Assembly: GCA_964020085.1 (NCBI GenBank)
Contig: OZ026601.1
Coordinates: 6,085,735 to 6,149,734 of the forward strand
DNA: 64,000 bases
Reading direction: 5' to 3'
Origin: Micromussa lordhowensis
Lineage: Eukaryota; Cnidaria; Anthozoa; Scleractinia; Lobophylliidae
A program made the translations under genes and the position numbers. Of the stretch, positions 33,110 through 46,300 are shown in pieces. Position 1 is the stretch's first letter, and each line of letters begins with the position of its first letter. Under the pieces are notes generated by a model. It had not been told where the DNA came from, searched no databases, and saw only the letters and a program-made list of their open reading frames with translations.

Positions 33110-33717
33110 GAAACAACTGTTACTCTAAACGACTTAAAACAGTGTAGTAGCATGGATATGTTAATACTTAAAAATCTGGCAACTCTGTAGTTCTGAGTGC
33201 AAAATAACACAGATCTTGCACTGTTGTAAAATCAAAGATGGCAAAAACTTAGGGAAGCAGCAATCAATCTGCTGTGTTAATAATACTATATTATAGTACT
33301 GTTGTAGAATCAATCCTAATAATAATTTTCCAAATAGTGCACTGCAAAGAAAACAAACTGACTGTCTGCACAGAACAGTATTTATTATGTGTATAAAATA
33401 CATTTTGTAAACACAGCATTATTTGTAAATATTTATTGTTATTAGATGATTGGGATGAATATCAAATGCTGTTGTGTGTCCACATGGTGACACCTAGCTG
33501 AGGTCTCTTAAGTTTCATAACCGATAATGATGTCCAGTCTAGATTGTTTGTTACACATTTTTATTTCTTTCAATTAAGGCAACAGTTTTCAACCATTAAC
33601 AATATATATAAACTTAGTGTCAGATTTTTTAAAATTAATATTCAGAGCCTTATGTTCAAAGCCCTGTGTTCTTGATGGAAAGATTATTCATAAGAACTGA
33701 AGAGGTGTATATTTTAA

Positions 33718-33723
33718 AATAAA
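33718..33723 (+). terminator. Candidate poly(A) signal of the HIG1 gene
   Basis: AATAAA about 610 bases after the stop; no closer canonical signal was seen. Confidence 0.4.
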
Positions 33724-36700
33724 TGTTTATTATTAATGGTGATCGTACTGTCCATTGTCCAATGTCTTTCTACTAGGAATTAATTAAAAGTAGCTGTCTC
33801 TGTAAAAAGGGTTGAGATAATTATTCAGCTTTATGAATCAACAAATAGGTTTAACTAACCAGCTTCCAACCATGAGGGCTCTAGACAAATAGAGTAGTAA
33901 CAGCTTTCTTTTTTTTTTTGGGGGGGGGGGGGGCTGTACATATGTTTTATGGGGAGGGCATAATTAAATTTTCCTATTGTTTTGGGAAAAGAGGAGGAAC
34001 AGAGATGGTGACTTAAGACATTTTCGGAAAACATTGACAGCTTTTGTGATGAATGATACAGACATTTTTCCCTTACTTGGTGATTGAAGATATTTTGAGC
34101 ATTTCCCATTTCCTTTCTCTTAGGCACATCCCACAAAAGATTAAAGATTATGAATAGATAACCTCTGGCCTGATAACTTTGCCTTTTGTCCGTAACATTA
34201 ATTTTACCAAGTTATCATTTAGGTATAGCCACCAAGCAGATGCCCCTTGGGCTTGTCACAAAATCTTTCTCCTCACGGGGAAGGAAGATTGCATGACAAG
34301 CCCATAGAGCATCTGCATAGGAGGCTAATAGTTAGTTAGGGATGGATCATGTATAAATTCATGACAAGGCGAGGGGGTGGCAGAAATACATGAAAAAGGC
34401 AAGGGAAATTCATGTACAACAAGCAATTCATGGGAAAAAATGCATTGAAGGGTAGTGAAGATATTTTTACCATGAAGAGAAATAGTAGGAAACTCATTAC
34501 CATGAAAGCAAAAATTCCTGGATGAGAAATTTGAGGAAAGGATGCAAGCAGCTTACGACCTCCCAATGCCCTCTTAACGTTTTGAGGTCAAGGTCAAGGT
34601 CAATCCAGTTGTTAAAATGTGTAGATGAAGAGTTGCATGACAGCTAACACGAGTTGTTAAACAGTAACGCTCTGTTATTCTTGCAGTACAAAATGGCCAA
34701 TCATAATGCACAGAATCCACAGTTTGCAAAATGTTTAGTAAGCCCATGGCAAGCAAGGGATATTGCCTAGAATTGCCGAGGCCAAATAAACATTATAAAC
34801 AAACATTATGATAGAAACTACTTACTTGAGTTTAATGCTTGAAGCCATCATCAGACTGATGATCGCCCCAAGAATAAAACTCAAGTAACTGTAGTTTCTT
34901 TCTTAATGTTTATTTCACTCTGCATGTATTTGAATCAAACACTCCTACGATTGTGTGAAACCACTTCCGTTTCTTTATTTATATTTATGATATAAAATTT
35001 AGTGGTTTCCAAAGTGATAGCAAATGGTTAAATACGATATCCCACAATGTGAGGATATCATTTTTATCCACATGTGATACGTGATATCATTTTTGTCACT
35101 TAACTGCACTTTAATTTGTTGGTTTATGATCAAAACGTCTTTGAATCTTCTTCTTTGATGTCTTCAACAATATTCGGCAATCTTTTGCAATTTTTGGAAA
35201 TGTTCAGAAACATTTGTCTGGCCTTCGGTCAACTTTTGGAGAATCTGCTGAAATCTCAGGAAAATTGGCAAAAATGTTATGTATTATGACAATTTTGAGT
35301 AACAAAAAGAAAATTACATGCATGCTTGGAGATACAAAATTTCTCCTCTCATGTTGAAAGAAATTTCCCTCATTCACAGCACTCAGTCGTGAAATATTTT
35401 TCAACACTTGAAGAGAAATTTCAGATCTCTGCATGGCCATGTATTATCCTCTATATCTCCTTTTGGAAAACTACACGTGCGAGACAAGTTACATATGGGA
35501 GACACATTAAACAGGAAAATAAAATGTATTTTCTTAATATCTGATTTTATTATCACTATTATTCATCCTAACAAAAGCACAATTATGTACTTCATTTCTA
35601 ACATTATTTTCTTGAAAAATATCAAGTTACAGATTGTAACTAAAATGCAATGGTTCCAAAAAACGTTTAAAGAAAAATTAAACAAAATATTGTACCTACA
35701 TTTGTACATTCTTATTACATTTTAATTTTTGCTTCATTTCAACAAAACATCTTGTATACTTGAAAAGAACTCATTAGGTTAAATATATATCAATTCTATT
35801 TTTTGAAAATTTGAATTTATAGAAAAAATTGAAGTACTCTTTTGAATAGTATCTCAAGTTAACTGTTTGTACACAGCAATAATAATATTTTTTCTAGTAC
35901 GAGCTGGCTGGCAGGTAACATGGAACAAGGCTGTTGAATGTGCCATATTGAAATTCCGGCTAACACTGGAAAAACACGAGTGTGCTGTCAACATAAATGG
36001 CACCATACCATTACTATTAGTAAAATAACATATAAATTTCCCAGCAATTCAGAGTCTCAAGGTTATAATGTTCACCACCTTAGACTAAAACAGTAGAAAT
36101 TTTAAGAGTTGGCTATACCAGTAGCCCTTTGTCAAATTTTTAAAATACCCTGAACAAAGACCCTCATTATAACTGTCTGATTTAGCTTCCTTCTTCCACT
36201 GCACCTTCAGAGATTCAGCACTGTCATGCAGTACGTAATAAAATTGTTTACAATCCATCAAATATTTTTGGTCTAAATGCATCATGTGATTGGTCTAAAT
36301 GCATCATGTGACTGAGTCGTCCCTAGCTAAAAGTGGGGAATATCCCAGTGACAATCCCCAATTTTCAAAACCACACATGTTGCAAAAAATACTTGAAGGA
36401 AATAAACACCCTCCATTTGATGTGGAAATATGCTCAGATGTTCTCAGGAAAACAGATAATGTCCAAGGAAAAATATCCGAGCACACATGTATTTCCACAC
36501 CAAATGGAGGCTATTGTTTATATATGAGCTAATCAAGTTTACTGTGATCTGCCAAGTCAGTTGAGAAAACATACCCACACAATGGGAATGCAAGATGAAC
36601 TTTCTTAAACCTTTAGTTGTTACACACAGTTTGTTTGTTTTTTTGTTTGTTTGGTTGTTTAGGATAACTTTTCAACTGTGAAATTGTATTGGACTGTATT

Positions 36701-37367
36701 AAGTTACATGCGTGATTTAAATCACAAAAAAAATTGTTTGGAATTTAGGTTAATTTGTCTTTAATAAGTCAAGATTTTTTTTCCTGGCATGCTTATTTAG
36801 TTTCTTTGCTGTGTCTCAAGTATATGTGATGCCTGCTTTTAATTCAGAATACTTCTGTTATGACTTGTGATGCAAGTGCTGACTGGGAGGAAGCCAGGCA
36901 CAAGGGAGAACTTCACTACAGTTTTAAATACGTACAAGTCTGCCTACGTGTAATACATTGCCAGTGACTGTATACGTCGGTAAATTGCTGAGTTTGTAGC
37001 AAGGAGTGGACTTTTGGTACCAGGAGAGAGCCCCTAACTTAAATGCTCTGGGACTATGATATTTTGAAGTCTTTACAAAATGGTTGTTTACTTGATGCAA
37101 TTTTCAAATGCATGTCCGAAAATACGAACTTGGTAAACTATCAGTTTGGCATTTTTAACACAACAGTGTAACTTTTACATGGCAATATTTTTCAACTGGA
37201 CTCTGCCACACCATGCTCTGTCCTTTTTTTCCCCATACGATTCCAGCGTAATCTAATGTACTGCAGAACCAATAATATCTTGAAATCTTACACAAGCAAT
37301 GTCCAGCCAGCTAAATTTGTGGTTCAGTACATTTGTGTACCATAGCCCTTTTGTCTGCTAGTTATCA
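33724..37367. other. Intergenic between converging genes
   Basis: Between the HIG1 gene and the 3' end of chimaerin, so the right part should be chimaerin 3' UTR. It holds a T/G homopolymer tract near 33906-33933, a small hairpin at 34817-34905 and a foldback at 36397-36527. A 23-bp direct repeat (TTGGTCTAAATGCATCATGTG) is near 36268-36311. No gene seen. Confidence 0.45.
36397..36527. repeat. Foldback, arms ~50 bp
   Basis: AAATAAACACCCTCCATTTG is mirrored by CAAATGGAGGCTATTGTTTA, with TGTGGAAATA/TATTTCCACA inside. Probably a small MITE in the chimaerin 3' UTR or flank. Confidence 0.6.
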
Positions 37368-40300
37368 TCAACTTTCAAACAGAACATCTTGACACATAAT
37401 AAGGCTTTCTATGACCAGTCTCTGACACTTCATGTCATTCAGAATATCTATAGAATCAGATTCTGGTGCTCTCATAAGAGTTGGTCCAAAGACAATGGAC
37501 AGATTTTCCTCATTCATCATGTTGTCCTTTTTCTTTTTGGCCACTCTGTTAGTAGCAAAGAGAGAAAAATATAATAATTAATAAACATGAATTTAAAACA
37601 TTTTAATTTTCTCTTACAAAGGTAATAAATTTATGTGACTGAGTGACCAAACATATATAAATACAAATGTACGATTCAACAGGGTTGAAAGGGTTAAAAT
37701 GATTTTCCTGTACTATCTTGTTCTTAAAAAGGCCATTTTAAGACATACGTGTACAATCATACATGTATATTGGGCAAAAAAATGTTACGACAGTCTACAA
37801 CACATCCTCAAGCACTGAACATCCACAGCATTGAACATACCTGTATAAATGCCCCAAGAGATACTTGAGTGTTTCATAATGCGAAGCGGGAAGGTCATGT
37901 AGGGCAGCTGAAAGTGCTTCTACCTTTTCCATTCTGCCAGGCAACTCTAGATTAAAGATCATAAAATATTTGATCAACATGCCAATCCTGTAAATAGTAC
38001 AGGTCTACCACAACAATTAGACTTTAGAAATATGATTTCTACCATCTCTTAGTTCCTTGTAATCCTTTTCCCTGCTTTCTTAACAATCCAAATTGATCAG
38101 TGACAGTCTCAGCTGCAGCCAGAACTTTGACTTGGCATAAATTTTTTTTTAACATCAAGCATTATAATGGTGACCAACTTCTGGTCCTATTTTTCCTTGC
38201 AAATTTCCAGGTACATGTTGGATGAAAGATATTTGCATTATTGATATTTCAGCCACTTCAAGATGAAACTGTTTATTACATTAATTTTGTTATCACTTGT
38301 ACTCTGAGTTCTGTAGTTCTCTCGTAGAGCTACCATATCGCGAACCATGTGTTCACTGGTACAATAGAACATAGGTTTGGCAGCTCTGTTGACCAATCAG
38401 AGTGCACATAATATCTCAGTTATTAAAAAAAAAGTTACAATCAACTAACTTGCTGCATTTATAAATTTGTTGTACAACTCAAAGGTGATAACAGGGATTG
38501 GAAGCATGCGGAAGTACTGTTTCAGTGTTCCAGAAATGATGTTTATGTCCTCATATGCAGACAGGTTAACAGACTCTCCATCTAGAGTAAGAACAAGAAA
38601 CAGCAATTATAATCTTATGGTGATCGTGTGGCTTCAGTGATCAGAAACTTGCCTGCATACAGAAGCCTAATTACCTCAGTTGTAAAGGTACTGTAATTAT
38701 AGCCGCACAATGCCGCAAAGGACTCTTTCTAAGTCTCATTTCTGTGTACCACTTATTGTGACATCAGTACATGTATCCTCAATATTCAGAGCACTTTCCA
38801 TTCAACCAAAAATTTCAACACAGGGATAAATGGCACAGAAATTTCCAGAACTGTTTTTTCTATCAACTTTATTGGTCTCACAAGTTAAAGTGCCACTATG
38901 ACTTAAATCGCATCCTTCAAATCCGAGCCATTTTAAGACATAAACAATTAGTCTATACAAGAGTAAAAATGCTGTTTACTGTTTTCGAATATCTCTTTTC
39001 GTTCCAGAGATATTCAAGTTTTTAAAATATGCAAATTAGCCAGGTGATGACGTCATACACTCAACCGCATTTTGATCAAATATGATAAACAAGGATATCT
39101 CAGTCAATTTGTATGATAAATGTTTGAATTTTTACAGTAAGATTCTACTAGAGGTGCTCTACAATATGAGCTTAACAATTTTGTTACCATGGCAACATAC
39201 TAGGTTCCAGACCTCCACAATATTAAAGACTTTTCTGACCACTTTTAGGGTTCTATATTGATATTTGCCAATGGTGCCTCATCTGCATAATCCAGCAAGC
39301 ATATAAACACATTAGGTTCAGTTCATAGCCTTGTTTAATGTTTTCCAAGCTTAAAATCACTAAAATATTGATATCAGGCTAGAGGGGACTGGAAAAGAGT
39401 GGGTTGCCATGGGAATAGAAACTGTTACAGCTGTGCATGTGTTGCATTTAGAACTGTTGGCCTACCAAGTTTCAATGGTTTCTGCTGCAAATTGACCGAG
39501 ATAGCGCAATTGATATACTTCATGTAATATTTGGTTGAGTGTATGACGTCATCAGTAATCTCATTTGCATATTTTACTCATTTTTCAAACTTAAATATCT
39601 CCTGAACCAATGCAGATATTTGTAAACGGTAAACAGCGTTTTTAATCTTTCGTAGAATTCTATGTGATTAACCAAAAAAATCAAGGGGTAAATATTTGAT
39701 CATAGTGGCACTTTAATATCTACATATATAGTAAATCAAATGTAGAAATGAAAAGACCAAAAGGGATTGTGCAAACGGGAAAAGTATCCCATGCGAGGCG
39801 CAGCCCAAAATCTAATAAAAAAACTCTGATAAGAAATCTAAAATTTAATAAAATAACAATAAATCTAATTGATTACTAATAGCGTGCAGTAAGGTGCAAC
39901 TAAAATCAGTCAGATAAAATCAAGAGTGGTGGCAAGAGCAGTTACAGGAGAGGAACCAGGTGCAAGGCATGTCAATATTATAAGTAGTGTCTAGTACAGT
40001 AAAATAAGTGGTGAGCAGAATGCAGGTGTTTTACCTTTGTCAAAAGAATTTTTAAGTGCTTCAACATCATCGGCAAAACCGGATATTCTATAGATTCCCT
40101 CACTATCTAACCCTGCAAGGAACATAACTGTAGTTTAGTCCCATTAACAGCGCACTCAAAATTTTATGATCCCCCCCGTCTCTTTCCATCACAACTTGTA
40201 AAAATGTTCTGATACAGTTTTACCTTCACTAATAAATTAGCCAAAAAAAAACTGAATTGTTTTCCTCGAAATAGATAACTTGATTTAAATATTAGCCCTT

Positions 40301-43300
40301 GTGGGGTTTGAATTCCCATGTGGTACTATTTTGTCAAAACCTCTCCCTGATAATTGCTGAAGTTTCATGAAATACTGCTGATTTGATAAAGAGACCACCA
40401 TGTAATGAATACAAATGAGGAGCTCTGATCGGTTAAAGAAAGTTATTAATAATTGTAATTTTAAATATTCATTACTTGTAGTTAAGGTGCTGCCCATTTC
40501 ATGTTGACAGACATCTGACATTTTTTTAATGAGATTATTGCACAGCTTTATTCTCAGTGATTGTAAAATTCACCAAGATCAAGCTTCCCAGCTCAAATAT
40601 ATATTTAACTATATGTCTCATTGACCAACATAAGAATTTGTTAAGTTAAATTACCTCGCTTCTCAACCTCCTTGATACAAGCTTCTACGACAAAAGGCCT
40701 CTTGGTGTTGTGGAGTTTCACAAGTGTAGTCAAGTCAACACCGAACGCTGCAATGCATAAATGTCATTTATAAACACATGAAAGACTTGAACAAACAACC
40801 CCATAAAGTTTCTTATGATTGTATCTAAGGCTTCTTTAATAAGCACTTCAGGTGGCTCAAAACAGTAATATTTCTGTAATATTTTCTAACGTCCACTTCA
40901 ACACGACAGGGCTCGACTTTAGAAAAAAAAGTTAGGGGCCAGCTGGCTCCTAAGTTTTTAGATTTGGTCGCCAGCACAAATTTTTTGGTCACCAAAAAAT
41001 TTCGGCCCTTCGGGCCAAAACTATTTACTTAAAAATTTCCGCAGTAAAAGATGCAAAACCATACGAATAAAGAAAACTCTTAATGTTGTATGCTTTGTTT
41101 CATTATTTTTCATTGAACAGTTATAAAAAGAATAGTTAGTGCAGGAAGAAAATGTTCTAATAGTTTTAATTTGCAGGTTTCTGTGTTCATTGATGTGTGG
41201 CGACTGCATACCACAATTCCATGTGTGTGTGTAATACTTTAATTTGCAACCGGTGGGAATTAGAAGAGTTAAAAACGACATGTAAACTTGTCTTCAATCG
41301 TTTTTGGAAGTCGTTAGTCTCTTCCTTGTATTTTCTGTACAAACCAAACCAAACAAAGTGTTACACTTGAACGTTAGTCGTAGCGAACACACACAAAAAA
41401 AAACATTTCAACACTGAAATAGGCCTTCCTTATTCAAATTGGTTTCATAATCTTTCTTTTTTTTGCCGTTTAAGCAGTTTATTTCAAGTTGAAGTCTTTG
41501 AAGCAATTCAACACATCTTGATGAGTCAACCCAGGTGGAAAATTCCAAAGAGTGTCAACGTGCTAAATATGGTAATTGAATTCAATCGCAAGCGGGACAA
41601 ATGTTGAAAGTCAAAAGCGGGCTATTTTTGTTAAAGCTTGAGATACATTGCATGATTGGAAGAAAAGTTAAATTTACGTCAAATGACCAAAATACTAACC
41701 GCGTTTTCGTGTTTCAGCGAGACAAGGAGAAATATCTACAGAAAACAAACAAAATGCTAATGCCCGTGTCTGAGGTTTGCGTTTCGGCCGTTTACGATCT
41801 ACCATCAATGTATTTTATTTCCTTCGCACGCTCTGTAGGAACTACAAAATATTGCCAATGAAAAAGGAAAACTATTATTTTATTCATGAGAAAGCTGCGA
41901 CAAATATACAGTCACTAGATGCATTCAGTTTCCTTTTGTGCTTTCGTAATTAAACTAACTACCTACTCTTTTCCTACAACATACCGCTGTTAAAACAAAT
42001 CTTTTTTTCTAAATAAATGGTAAATGATTTTTCTTTTTGCAACAATTGCATTTTAGGAACAAATGTCACTTCCGGAATACTTTCAACCAAACATGTATAT
42101 AACTGATGTCTTAATAGTAATTATAGTAAAGGCGCTTTAAACGGCTTTGTACATGAAACTGAAAAGAAATTACATTGTCCGTGTATTCCTCGTCGTTTAC
42201 AATTAACATTCATTCATTTCGTCATGGATCTTAGGAAATGAAAAAATAAATAAATAAAATGATAACTTGAAATCGCGGCAGCCAGACTGGCGACCAAACT
42301 TGAAAAGTAAGTCGTCAGCAGATCAAATCCAGTGGCATTGGCGACCCCACAGGTCGCAACGTCGAGACCTGCACGAGGAATGATGCAATCACCTGAGGGG
42401 TCGTGAGACAGTACGTGAGATTTATAGTTCGCAAAACTCGCAACAAACATGGCGGTGCGCCCTAGACTTACTTTGTAAAACTTTGTTTTGCCAAATCTAG
42501 TGATCTGTTTATGATATTGCTTGTTTTTACCTTCGAAAACACCATCCTTCAGGTAATTTCAAATGAAAAAAAAAACTTCTTTTAAACTGCTGTGCTGGAA
42601 AGTGAATGAAAAGTTAAAGATCGATCGTGCCGGCTATCAGTCTAAACAACAGCAGGAAAAAATACTCTTCAAGTTTTTTACTAGGCCACCTTCACCTTCG
42701 AGTATTTCTGATACTCTTCCTCTACCGCTTGTTCTGCTAACAACAACAGCGAAAAAGAGAACACTATTCGCAGGTATTCATGTCTCTTTGCATGGAATTG
42801 CGGGCTTCACTGAGCAGCAGACTGCCTTCACGCGTGCACAAAGTGCGATCTTGCAAGGTTAAGATTTTAATTTGCGCGTACAACACACACTAAAAATTCC
42901 TTATCCATGAAGCTAATATCTCAAAAAATTACCTGGTGACCCCACTTTTTTAATGCAAAAAATTATTCACCAGAAAAACCGGAATGCATGTGTAAAATTG
43001 TAAAATATTTCCAATCTAACTTGAAATTTCCATTTTTTAATTTGAGCAAAAACTACTCCACAGAATTTTTTCTAATTTTCCTTGTTTCATCTTCTGTGTG
43101 TAATGTGGGGCCACCAGGGTTAGTTTTTAAGATATATGCAATTGATGGTAAAAAGTGGGTCAAGTTTGTTGCTACAGAGCAGTGCAACCTTAATTTAGGA
43201 CTTAAACACACTGAAAGGTACAGCAGAGAGTTACCCTAAAAAATAGCACGGCCATTCAAAACAGTACAGTTCCAAGCCTGAAAAATCGGACCTAGTTCCA

Positions 43301-46300
43301 AAAGTCTCGAAAAAACAGAAAACTGTTTTGAGCCACCTTAATGACTGGCTCCACAGGAAACAGCGAGTTTTGTTTCCCCAAGTGAGTTTAATTTGTTTTG
43401 ACTTCAGGGAACATGGAGGGTCAAGGGGAATCAAAACTCACTGTTTCCCTTGGGGCCAGTCATCAAATTTGTTATACCTCTGAACTAAACAGACAGAACA
43501 AATTATTTGCTTGACATCAACTGGCACACAAATCTGCCGCGGTTTCAAGGTCCACATCCTGATCACACATGTAGCTGTTTCCCTAGGGAGTTTATGGATT
43601 TTGACCAATCAAAAAAGGTATCCGAGTTGGGAAGTATAACAATGTTGTTTGCAAACGTGAAAGAAACCCAACGTTCTTTTCCTTCATCTGACAATTTAAC
43701 TGAACACTTGCAAGGTTGATTTTTTATGCTTATCCTTTCACCATGCTCTGCAACACGGTACTACAAGAATTAACTCTTTAATAACAAAAGTAAGATAACA
43801 ATATTTTTTTGTAACATAATATCATGTAACTACAGTGGTACTTATAAAATAAACTCCTACCTCTTCTGACATATTTCTTGTCTGGTTGGCAATTATCTTG
43901 AACGACTGCGCTGCACTGTTTATGTGCATTAAATCCACAATCTAATATGAATCAAAAAGAACACAAAGAGATTTCAACTGAAAACACATGCAGTTACAAC
44001 AGGAGTTGTCCGCTACAAAATGAACATGTATCAATATCAGGGGCTGTCTGCTGTTTTGGTGTAGCAACAAATTTGTAGATAAAACAAACACAAGTAAATA
44101 AATATTACATGTATATAGATTTAGCCAAGCCTAAAAGCAGAGCTCCTGATTACAATAAGTTAATCGAAAACCAGTACCCGAGAGTGAGTAGTGACCAACT
44201 TAAAAAAAAAACACAGACACAACCTTGACAAGCTCTTAACCTGTGCCTGTGATATGGTGTTGTGATACTGGTCAGCAGACACCCTGTCTTGATAGGTGTC
44301 AACAGACCATAATGTGGATGTCCAATATCAAAGACGTACATGTATGCTGTGAACCATTGCTGCATGCCCTGATTGACCAATTAGCTGTACTACGCCCACC
44401 ATGTTGCGTGACTTTGTCAAGTGTACATGCCCACAAGCAACACCACTAACCATGCTGACCGCGAGAAAAGCAATTCATGGGTTCCTACGAGTATCGTGCT
44501 CCATTTGATAGGCCCTTGGGCAGACAGAGCTCCGCTTTAACGCATATATAATAGCACAGACAAGGTTTAAAGCTGTGACCTTACCTTGACATTTTACTCC
44601 TTGCATAATCAACCCCCATAAAAAGTTACGACAAAAGTCACACCAATGAGGTCCTTTGAATGTGTAAACCTGTCAATCAAAGCACACCTTGGGGTTAAAG
44701 GAGGTCACTTCAAAAAGCTTTTTTTTTGTCTTCACTGACAGCAAGTAAACATTCTGCAATCAGCTTTTCCACTCACGAAAGTTTCAGCCTCTAAACTGCC
44801 AGCTATCCTGAAGAAATTCATCTCAAAAGAAGCCCAAAATTCAACTTTGGCATCTGCCATTTTGAAACTGTACTTGGCAGCCAGGCCATATTTATGTGAC
44901 ATCATTCTGTCCTCGACTTAAAATAATATGGCTCAAGAGCAGCCATAACCTAGAGTGTACTTAAAAGGCTTGTTGGAAGTCATTTAGACAAAATCTCTTG
45001 GACGGAATGACGTGGCTGCTGAGTACTGTTCAAAATGGTGGCAACAATGTCAAAATTTTGGGATTCTTTGGAGACGAATTTCATAACGAAAACCTGCACA
45101 TTAGAGGCCGAAATGCTTAATAACATACAGTACGTGTAGCTCTAAAAAGAATGGTGCATTTTGTGCAAAAATTCAAGATCAAGACCAATAACTCATGGGA
45201 GCTACATGTACGCAGCAACATATGCCAAATTGACTGGTGCAGCCTAGCCTAAGCTTCATGTACAGTACATGTATGTGTATTGCACTGTAACAATGTTAGC
45301 ATTCAGGTATATTATGTAAAATGCCAGAAACTCTAGACATTACATCAAAAAGCTCAAGGGTCAGAAGTGCGGAACAGAATGCTGATCAATGGCGCACAGA
45401 AATCAAAACAATAGCCACTGCCAGGGATGCTATTGATCTTTTACAAAAAACAATTTCCACTTTTCTTTCCAGGGGGATGAGCACGAAAGTACATAGTTTA
45501 GATAATTTGCTCATTAATTAGAGTACAATTATTGTAACATTTTACCCTGAAGTTATGCTTCTTCTTATAAGCAGAAGGTTTTACACTTTCTCTTCTTCCC
45601 ACACTAAAGCGGTGTTCCTAAAAGGCAAACAAACCAAAATGATTTATAGTACATTATTTAAAGCTGTCAGACCCACTGCTCCTTGTTCAATGATTATACA
45701 TGTAAAGCTATAATTAGTTGCTGATTTAAAGTGACCCTTCCACAGTTGTTAATAAGAATTTGAAACAATGAAAAGTTTTCCAGTTGCAGTATAAGAGTGA
45801 AAATAATGTGACTTGTGGCCACATTCAAATCACAATGCTCACAAAAGAACATCATGATGTAAATAAACTAAAATTACTCTCAAAAAACAAATTATGACTT
45901 CACTTACACTCAAGTCTACTTGCTACTGTATCATTAAGATACACCTGTACAGCTTTGAAATGGGTGTTAAAATAGGAAAAACACATTCAAATCCCATTTA
46001 AAAAAGAAATTCAAGTAAATCTTTCCATAATGTCAAAATGAACTTCAAATAAAACTGCATTGATTATTGCATATCAATAATACTTGAAATTACCCCAGCT
46101 TTGCAAAGTGATGTAGCACAAATAATAGAACAGTCCATGACAATAAATATTCTACCATGAGTCATTGGATTGAAGTGTGAAAATTATCAAAAACGGAGAG
46201 AAGACACTGAACAAAAGTGTCACAACAATTGATGACATGGATAAAATGTCATGCTAGTAGTGAATAATTTACATCCATACCTGTATCAACCAATTGGTAA

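Noticed and set aside
42563..42862. 99-codon + frame in a chimaerin intron
   Set aside because: No recognisable domain and no splice support; antisense to chimaerin.
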